Shown here one piece after another: positions 58,034-64,000 of a DNA stretch of 64,000 nt. Positions within the stretch are counted from its first letter, which is position 1. Each line of letters opens with the position of its first letter. The notes beneath the pieces were generated by a model. The model was not told the origin of the DNA. It ran no database searches and worked only from the letters and a program-made list of their open reading frames with translations. The translations under genes were made by a program, and so were the position numbers. This DNA is from Lithodes maja. Lineage: Eukaryota > Arthropoda > Malacostraca > Decapoda > Lithodidae. The stretch covers positions 33,910-97,909 of the forward strand of contig JBAKBP010007644.1 in assembly GCA_037953745.1 (NCBI GenBank), in the 5' to 3' direction.

Positions 58034-59035
58034 CTCCTCAGGCTTCAGGTGGCGCTTGTCCCAAAAGGAGGGCGGCTATGAGTTCCGTGGATGTTTGGAG
58101 ATCAAAGATCAAACAAGGTGATCTTTGACTTCGATGTCCTTTTTTTGTTCTCTGTATATAGCTACTGTATATCATTTTTGGTGGCGGGCAATATGTCGGG
58201 AATAGGGTAATGATCCCGACAGGTTTAGGTCCAATAGAACATTTGAATTTGGCGGTATCGTATCGCATGTACGATTTTGGCTGGTTCTTTGTGTATTGTA
58301 GTTTATTCTTGTTAGGTTAAATATTAACTGTAATGTATAAATATCTACATCAGCTCTAGATGTATTATGAAACCAAGTTATGGGTTATAATTATTATGAG
58401 CCGGCAGCCATATGTAATTTCGCGAAGCGATCGGACGCCGGCCCTTTAGTCTCTCAATCAACACCATACAGCCAACATCTCCCCCCTCCTGGCTCTGACT
58501 CAACCCACAGTTCACCATGTGCTACAACTACTAACAATAATAACAACAGTCCTACACCACCAGTCCTCTAAGCTAAGTTCATTGTATCGATATTGTATTA
58601 TGTGAACATTCCTACATGTCATGCAATTGAATTAGCCGTATGTGGGGGACTGGATTACACCCATCGACGACTACGTCGTTGGTAATGATATTATAACTAT
58701 TTGTTGGGTTATTTCATGTACCAGTGATATGTAATTTAACCTCTTTATCTAAATTCCCGACAACTGTACCGGAAGCTAAATGATGTGAGGCATGGTACTG
58801 TACACAATTAGGACTGGTTTTGGTAACACAGTAGTTTGATGACCACTGTTTTGGTTGAGGCAGTGCTGTGAACTACATGATAGCAAGCTGGGTATTATTT
58901 AATTTCTTTTTATGTTAGGTAGCCTATGTACAGTATGTATATTTATGTTACCGTACTGTAAGATATATATGGACCCCAGTATGGTCCCCTCTGTACTGTG
59001 TGAGTCTGAAATAAAGCATTATTATTATTATTAAT
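58034..59035 (+). other. Unassigned; possible retroposed unit ending in AATAAA and (ATT)n
   Basis: No convincing coding sequence. The right end has AATAAAGC followed by (ATT)n (about 59008-59034), which resembles the 3' end of a retroposon or transcript. The short frame at 58380-58571 ends in Asn-rich low complexity and is not supported. Confidence 0.35.
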
Positions 59036-59371
59036 AGACCTGCTCTCACCGTTCCTCTCTTCTCACTCTCTCCAACTGCATAGGGTAGTTCCTAGGCTCC
59101 CGGTCCACTCTTCTTCTAAGTGCTCAAAACAGGAGTAAAACTCTTTCTAGATCTGGATCTGGTACGTATACCCTGTACAGGAACAGGTATTTAAGGGTCT
59201 GGAGGTTCTTTTTCTTCTACCTTAGTCCAGATATTGGAGGTGACTGGCTACTCTGGGGTATTGTACTTAACTGGGGGCAATAGGGTGTGTCTGGGGTCTT
59301 GAGCGAGGGTGTGGGAGGAGGAGCGGGAGGGCTTGTTTTTGGAGCTGATCCTGGCGAAGTAATAAACAACT
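59036..59371. other. No feature seen
   Basis: Mixed sequence without recognised motif. Confidence 0.4.
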
Positions 59372-59857
59372 TCAAATATTATCAGTGTCTCCTTGAGCAT
59401 TTCGCAATCTTCCATCAGTGGGCTCATCTTGGCTAAACATTGGCGGACTATTCTGTATCTGAATTAGGTCAATCATCTGTCTTGGTCTTCTGGAGTGTCT
59501 TTGGCGATGCTCATTTGAACGTTGTGTAGTTTCAGTGAATAGTTTATTAGCAAGCTCTGTGGCTAACCCAGGGGCTGGGAAGCCTATTAACCTCAAAGGT
59601 GCCGGGTTCTCGATGATAGGCATTGCAGGTGCTTGCATTGTGTAGGTAGCACATGATGTCCTTGTCCATTGGGTGGATCCTCGTGAATATGTAGGGCTCA
59701 GTTCAATAAGGGGATGAATGGAGAACAATTGTACCGCCCTCACTTCTGCATAGCCTATGAATGGGGGGGGGGGGGGTTGTAGAGGAGGGGTGGGAGCGTA
59801 GTGAGTCTCTTCCACATACCCAACATTGTACCAAATTTTCAAAAGTAAATCACACAA
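59372..59857 (-). CDS. Hypothetical proline-rich ORF downstream of the cGAS-like gene
   Basis: 161 codons. The product starts MCDLLLKIWYNVGYVEE, passes a Pro-rich tract (encoded by a C/G-run at about 59764-59777), then APAMPIIENPAPLRLIGFPAPG and ATELANKLFTETTQRSNEHRQR, and ends in a charged tail. I do not recognise it. It lies 350 bp beyond the stop of the cGAS-like gene on the same strand, so it could be 3' UTR, a separate small gene or a retroelement relic. Confidence that it is translated is low. Confidence 0.25.
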   Translation of the reverse strand: MCDLLLKIWYNVGYVEETHYAPTPPLQPPPPPFIGYAEVRAVQLFSIHPLIELSPTYSRGSTQWTRTSCATYTMQAPAMPIIENPAPLRLIGFPAPGLATELANKLFTETTQRSNEHRQRHSRRPRQMIDLIQIQNSPPMFSQDEPTDGRLRNAQGDTDNI

Positions 59858-60211
59858 TTTGCATGGTTGTCCACTTTAGACAACACCTTCAAACCACATG
59901 ATTCATGGTTCTGATCTTCATGGGGTTAAGATCACATGTCCATTACACCATGAGTGACTTTGGCAATAGAATAGTCACATGTCTGGTAATATATAACACA
60001 AATAATAGGCTATAAATGGTTGGCTGTAATTGTCCACATACTCTGAATAATTATAGATGAGTAATTATAAATATATACCTCTCAGTTTGTCCTCAGCTTA
60101 CAATACTAGACCGAGTTTGTGAAGTTATAGAACTTGCCTTATATGTAAAAGCACTCACGATATAATGTAACTTCTTATATTGTGATATTGGACACTCTGT
60201 GTACTTTGTTT
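59858..60211 (-). other. 3' flank / UTR of the cGAS-like gene
   Basis: AT-rich. AATAAA overlaps the stop codon of the upstream gene on the minus strand (60211-60217). No other feature recognised. Confidence 0.45.
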
Positions 60212-61879
60212 TTATTTTGGATTATTGGTTCCTGACTTGACAATCTTAGCAAGATAGTCAACAATGACTGGAGCTCCGGTTGATTCCTTCCGGCCCTCAC
60301 ACTCGCCACCAAAATATGCTTGTTTATTGCATGCCACGAGATCAGATGACGGCAACGTATCGCACATGGTCTTGTACACTTCCATAACATGTGCTATCCG
60401 GTTATCACAAGTCCAGACTTCCTTTCCTTTTCTCTTTATCTCGAGCCGTTCCAGAAACGAGTTCTTGAGGCAGAAGCCAGATGGCACTGGGAGCTTCCAT
60501 GCCCGTTCCATCCACCAAGTATACTTGGCCTTGTCCTTCTTGTTCATCCAGGGCTCTGCCTTGAGGCCATAAAGAATGTGTTTTGCTAGAACCATTACCT
60601 GTCGCTCCTGATGATCCAACCCTTGCATCACTTCTGATTCTGTCATAGCAAAGCTGCAGCGCCATGACCCATCTTCAGTATTACTTACATGAAGAGTTGA
60701 TGTTTTGTCTGGAGTGAGCCAGGGTTGTGTGATCTTCTCTTTATCCCACAGAAGCTCCAACACTGGCACCAGATCAACTCCAAGTAGGAGTAGTGGGTAG
60801 TCTTTCCCCTGCCAGGCTAGTGAAAGACTCACTCCAACCTGAGTTCTCTTCACCCCTGGAGGAACAATGGACAGTCGTTTTTCCTCAAGTACATAGGACG
60901 TCAAACAATTCATTACCGAATCACCAAACTTACTCATAAACTTATTGCCTCTCAATTCTTCCCTTGGTGTGATTACTTGTACTTCCTTTTCACCTTTGTA
61001 TTTCTCTTTCTGGTCATGTACCTCGAGGACAACATCCGAGACATTCTTTACAATGACATTGATGTCCATTTCATCTGGACAGAAGAGTTTGGTTCCATCA
61101 CTAGTGCTTCCCACTAACTTTATCTCTCCCTGATATGTTGAGTCTTTCTTTGCCACTTCAGTCATGATGTTCTTGACCTCAGTCATGACACAATCCTTCA
61201 CCTCCCGAGCTTCACCTTTACTGAGGTCCACTCGAACTTCTTGCAATTTCTGTGCCATTCTCTCAACGCCCATGGCTTTAAGCACCTTTAATGCAGCCTG
61301 ATCGGCACTCTCATTGCTAAAAAATATGTTCTTATTATCTATGTCACTGTCTTTTACTCCGTACATTTTTCTGTAGATGTCAAAGTTGCCCACTAGGTTC
61401 AGAGCAGTTGTCCCGGCCCGACATTTGGGATCATCCTTAATATACTTACATAACAGTTTCATAGCAACAGCATGATCAAACATAGACGCCATGTGTTTTG
61501 ATGTATGTTTGTATTTGTCTATGCTGAGCACTTTGGCACCGGCACTGAGCAGCACGGCCACACATTGTATGTTGCCATGGGAGGCTGCCTCATGGAGTGT
61601 TGTGGTGCCAGTGATACAGTCAACAATGCTGTTAACTTCCACGTTGCCCATTGTCAACAAGAGATGAGTCAACTGTGACAACCCATTTCTTGCTGCAACC
61701 AGCAGAGCCATTTCTTCATTGTGGCATTGTTCCCCTGAAGATCTTTGTGATGTACCACTGCTGTTGTAATAAAGCATCTTCTGAACATCCAAGATCGTTT
61801 GAATGTCTTTCTTCTCATTTACACTTTTTGCCTTCTCCTTTAAGTTGTGCAATTTCCTCCTCTCATCTTCATACAGTTT
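60212..61879 (-). CDS. Ankyrin-repeat cGAS-like nucleotidyltransferase (Mab-21 fold), last coding exon
   Basis: Likely host gene. A pyrimidine-rich tract ending CTAACAG (61880-61886 on the minus strand) precedes the open frame KLYEDERRKLHNLK, with an in-frame TAA just upstream inside the putative intron. So this is a downstream exon whose start lies in an earlier exon, not the TTG at 61852. Numbering from 61852: residues 47-80, 82-111 (TTTLHEAASHGN..VAVLLSAGA) and 114-140 form ankyrin repeats. Residues about 185-540 form a nucleotidyltransferase: GS (248-249), the E261-x-D263 pair in DEMDINV, and the third acidic D360 in GVDLVPVLE, followed by WRCSFAMTESEVM and a helical C-lobe. These are the residues that bind metals in cGAS and cGLRs, which make cyclic dinucleotides on sensing RNA or DNA to activate STING. 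I see no cGAS-type zinc thumb. Ligand and product are unknown. Confidence 0.85.
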   Translation of the reverse strand, partial: KLYEDERRKLHNLKEKAKSVNEKKDIQTILDVQKMLYYNSSGTSQRSSGEQCHNEEMALLVAARNGLSQLTHLLLTMGNVEVNSIVDCITGTTTLHEAASHGNIQCVAVLLSAGAKVLSIDKYKHTSKHMASMFDHAVAMKLLCKYIKDDPKCRAGTTALNLVGNFDIYRKMYGVKDSDIDNKNIFFSNESADQAALKVLKAMGVERMAQKLQEVRVDLSKGEAREVKDCVMTEVKNIMTEVAKKDSTYQGEIKLVGSTSDGTKLFCPDEMDINVIVKNVSDVVLEVHDQKEKYKGEKEVQVITPREELRGNKFMSKFGDSVMNCLTSYVLEEKRLSIVPPGVKRTQVGVSLSLAWQGKDYPLLLLGVDLVPVLELLWDKEKITQPWLTPDKTSTLHVSNTEDGSWRCSFAMTESEVMQGLDHQERQVMVLAKHILYGLKAEPWMNKKDKAKYTWWMERAWKLPVPSGFCLKNSFLERLEIKRKGKEVWTCDNRIAHVMEVYKTMCDTLPSSDLVACNKQAYFGGECEGRKESTGAPVIVDYLAKIVKSGTNNPK

Positions 61880-62379
61880 CTGTTAGAGAAGGAGAGATTA
61901 AAATCTTTGTTACAAATAAATATGTATGTATGTATGTACTGTATATACTCAGGCACATACCCCATAGCTGGGGGCGGTCGACTCAAGTCAGAGCCCGAAC
62001 AGAAACAACATTTAAGGTCCAATTCTTAGGGTCCGAGACCACTTTCGCGTTCCCTCGCCCCTTTCTTTGTCTTGTCTAGTAGTGGAATTTTACAAGGGGA
62101 GCAGGATTCCTAGCCTCCCGCTATGGAAGTAGGAAAAGTAGTACAGGAAAAGAGACAGACAGAAATGGCTAAGGTTGGGTAAAGGATGCCAAGCCTCAAT
62201 CTGGACAGGACCAACCTTCTCCCAAATATACTGCTACATTAATCTTTGATTAAATATATTTACATTACTAATGCAATATCAATCAAGCCTATTATTGATT
62301 ATAGGAAGGGCTGTAGAATGAAGGTTTAATACCATTGAGAAAGAAACACTATCATCACAGTAGTATTTTCTTAATATAA
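61880..62379. other. Probable intron of the cGAS-like gene with dispersed repeats
   Basis: Starts (minus-strand sense) with the acceptor AG at 61880-61881. It contains (TATG)n at about 61919-61937, and a segment at 62060-62200 related in part to the repeat at 2030-2100. No upstream exon is recognised within the window. Confidence 0.5.
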
Positions 62380-62386
62380 GTTAGTA

Positions 62387-62603
62387 CATAGACTACAGTA
62401 GATCTGGACTGGACATGATAATGGAACTTTGCAGTACGGGACCCAAAATCGGAGAACGAACCCCCAAGTTTGCACTACGAAACCACGAAGATATCACATT
62501 TTCGGTGTTTCGAGGTTCGAACTTGGGGTTTCGTATTTGGATTTTGGGTCCCCTACTGCAAAGTTCCATTTTCGTGTCCAGTCCAGATCTACTGTAGTCT
62601 ATG
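62387..62603. mobile_element. 217-bp fold-back MITE with 7-bp target duplication
   Basis: Nearly palindromic: arms of about 100 bp starting CATAGACTACAGTAGATCTG fold over a small centre near 62495, with more mismatches toward the middle. GTTAGTA flanks it directly on both sides (62380-62386, 62604-62610). Non-coding, so non-autonomous. A 7-bp duplication with long inverted arms would fit hAT or P-type mobilisation, but the superfamily is open. Confidence 0.88.
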
Positions 62604-62610
62604 GTTAGTA

Positions 62611-62934
62611 CTATGATATACATATATAATGGAACTAAACTGCTGTTTCCAAGATTTTGTCTGCATAGTATTCAAAGTATGAGTCTGACTAATAACTGAG
62701 TTGTTTGTCACAGGGTTAATACTAAGGTGATTGGATTAACACTGGAAGCAAATGAGGAATTCAAGTATATTGCAGCCATATTTGATGTATAAGCAGTTGA
62801 AAGAAGTGCAAACTAGTTGAACGCAAGGGATTAATGTGAATCAAGGACAAAAGTGATAGGAAAATTGCAACCTTTAATTATATCCGAAATCCGAGTAAAC
62901 AATTACTAAGGAATATGTGAGGGAGTGATAATAA
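62611..62934. other. No feature seen
   Basis: AT-rich spacer between two MITEs, no recognised motif. Confidence 0.4.
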
Positions 62935-63538
62935 TTAACCCTTTCACACACAAGATGCGATTTGAGCCTATTCTGGGATACTTTAAGGGGACCCACCTCA
63001 CTTTTTTTTCTCTTTCTCTCCCTCTCTCTTTGACTTGTATTCATTCGGCCCCATTCAGCCTATTGTTTTAAGACGTTTACCCCCATCCAGGTCTCAATAT
63101 TTTTCTGGCGAGCGGTAGCGAGCCAGCATATATATATGTTTTGTTTTGACAGCAAGCTAAATTTGTACATTTTTCGATAGAAAAATGTCTCCGGCGAAGC
63201 CGGATTTCTCTATACAATGCTGGCTCGCTATTGCTCGCCAGGAAGATATCGACACCTGGATGGGGATAAACGTTTTAAAACAGTTGGAGTGGATACAAGC
63301 CAGGGAAAGAGAGAAAAGGAATTAGAGATAAATAAAGCCGGTGACCCCCCTTAAAGCCTTTGTGACCATTCAGGGGTGTTTAGAACACTTTAGTTTAGTT
63401 ACTTCAACCTCTGCAGTTGTCTTTGAGTTAGCTGTGGGTAGAAAACTATTTTTGGAGAGGTAATTATAAGATTGAGAGACCTCTATTTCTGATTGCTAAT
63501 CGGCAACCCCTTCGTCCACAGGTGCGTGAAAGGGTTAA
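62935..63538. mobile_element. piggyBac-type MITE, TTAA flanked
   Basis: TTAA at 62935-62938 and 63535-63538. Termini are CCCTTTCACACAC (left) and CCCTTTCACGCAC (right, complement). Inside, 63064-63129 and 63217-63282 are strongly complementary arms (CTGGCGAGC..TAGCGAGCCAGCAT). A central smaller hairpin (TCCGGCGAAGCCGGA, about 63190-63204) also occurs. No coding. It is probably mobilised by a piggyBac transposase, though its termini differ from both other TTAA elements here. Confidence 0.88.
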
Positions 63539-63667
63539 TATAGAAGTATCAGACCTTTATAGTGACAAAGCTCATGAGATGGAGCTGTGAATATATGCTA
63601 GCTAAGATATGCATGTGGGGTTTGAAGAACACTGTAGAATGTGAGAGGGTACTGCATATAGATTAAA

Positions 63668-64000
63668 TGGAATTGTAGACATGTAAAGTGTGGAACTGTA
63701 GACATGTAAAGTGTGGAACTGTAGACATGTAAAGTGTGGAACTGTAGACATGTAAAGTGTGGAACTGTAGACATGTAAAGTGTGGAAATGTATATATGTA
63801 AAGTGTGGAACTGTAGACATGTAAAGTGTGGAACTGTAGACATGTAAAGTGTGGAACTGTAGACATGTAAAGTGTGGAACTTTATACATGTAAAGTGTGG
63901 AACTGTAGACATGTAAAGTGTGGAACTGTAGACATGTAAAGTGTGGAACTGTATATATGTAAAGTGTGGAACTGTAGACATGTAAAGTGTGGAACTGTAG
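63668..64000 (+). repeat. 23-bp satellite array running off the window
   Basis: Unit TGGAACTGTAGACATGTAAAGTG, repeated about 14.5 times without length change, with variants such as TATATATG for TAGACATG. Because 23 is not a multiple of three, all frames stay open and give spurious repeat proteins on the minus strand. Confidence 0.95.

Noticed and set aside
58380..58571. 63-codon frame with Asn-rich end
   Set aside because: Low complexity at the end, no domain, no splice or promoter evidence.
63598..63981. Repeat proteins on the minus strand
   Set aside because: Three overlapping frames all arise from the 23-bp satellite, whose length keeps every frame open.

Overview
The window is eukaryotic nuclear DNA and almost entirely repetitive. 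It has no operons and no bacterial signals. It holds dense microsatellites, tRNA-derived SINE heads, several LINE families, two Ty3/Gypsy elements, a Penelope-like fragment and several TTAA-flanked (piggyBac-type) DNA transposons. An invertebrate fits best. A crustacean, perhaps a decapod, is my guess from the mix of RTE, CR1 and Gmr1-like elements, but nothing in the window proves it.

Layout. 1-7.4 kb: three copies of one RTE-type LINE, two of them antisense 3' fragments and one near full length carrying an extra PHD-like zinc domain. 7.4-14.5 kb: a decayed Ty3/Gypsy element (RT-RNaseH-integrase) with a long proline-rich 3' coding tail. 14.9-16.9 kb: a 5'-truncated CR1-type LINE. 17.0-28.0 kb: a SINE, then a second CR1-type LINE (minus strand) split by a complete 9.5-kb LTR retrotransposon. 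Its 1,839-bp LTRs are almost identical, and integrase lies upstream of reverse transcriptase (Gmr1-like order). 28-30.3 kb: simple repeats and a 13 x 71-bp tandem array. 30.3-37.8 kb: a minus-strand LINE with a restriction-like endonuclease (RLE), flanked by (TAC)n. Its RT is interrupted at TTAA by a 4.2-kb insertion that carries AT arrays and a Penelope-like fragment. 37.9-42.9 kb: a longer CR1 copy with SGNH esterase, APE and RT. 42.9-54.2 kb: a second RLE LINE copy broken by three nested elements: a CR1/Jockey-type LINE, a long LTR-like segment and a 5.5-kb piggyBac element with a transposase gene. 54.2-58 kb: an exact 14 x 49-bp array, another LINE, and an inverted fragment of the piggyBac 3' region. 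58-62 kb: the only convincing host gene, on the minus strand. It is the last coding exon of an ankyrin-repeat protein fused to a cGAS-like (Mab-21 fold) nucleotidyltransferase with its catalytic acidic residues present. 62.3-64 kb: a fold-back MITE with a 7-bp target duplication, a 596-bp TTAA MITE, and a 23-bp satellite that runs off the window.

How the parts relate. Order of insertion can be read from the nesting. The RLE and CR1 LINEs are the older substrate. The piggyBac elements (TTAA duplications) and the Gmr1-like element (ACCC duplication, nearly identical LTRs) came later. Most coding units are transposon proteins for self-mobilisation. The cGAS-like gene is the likely host innate-immune component.

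Limits. All calls come from reading motifs and repeats by eye. No database search or alignment was run, and clade names for the LINEs are provisional.
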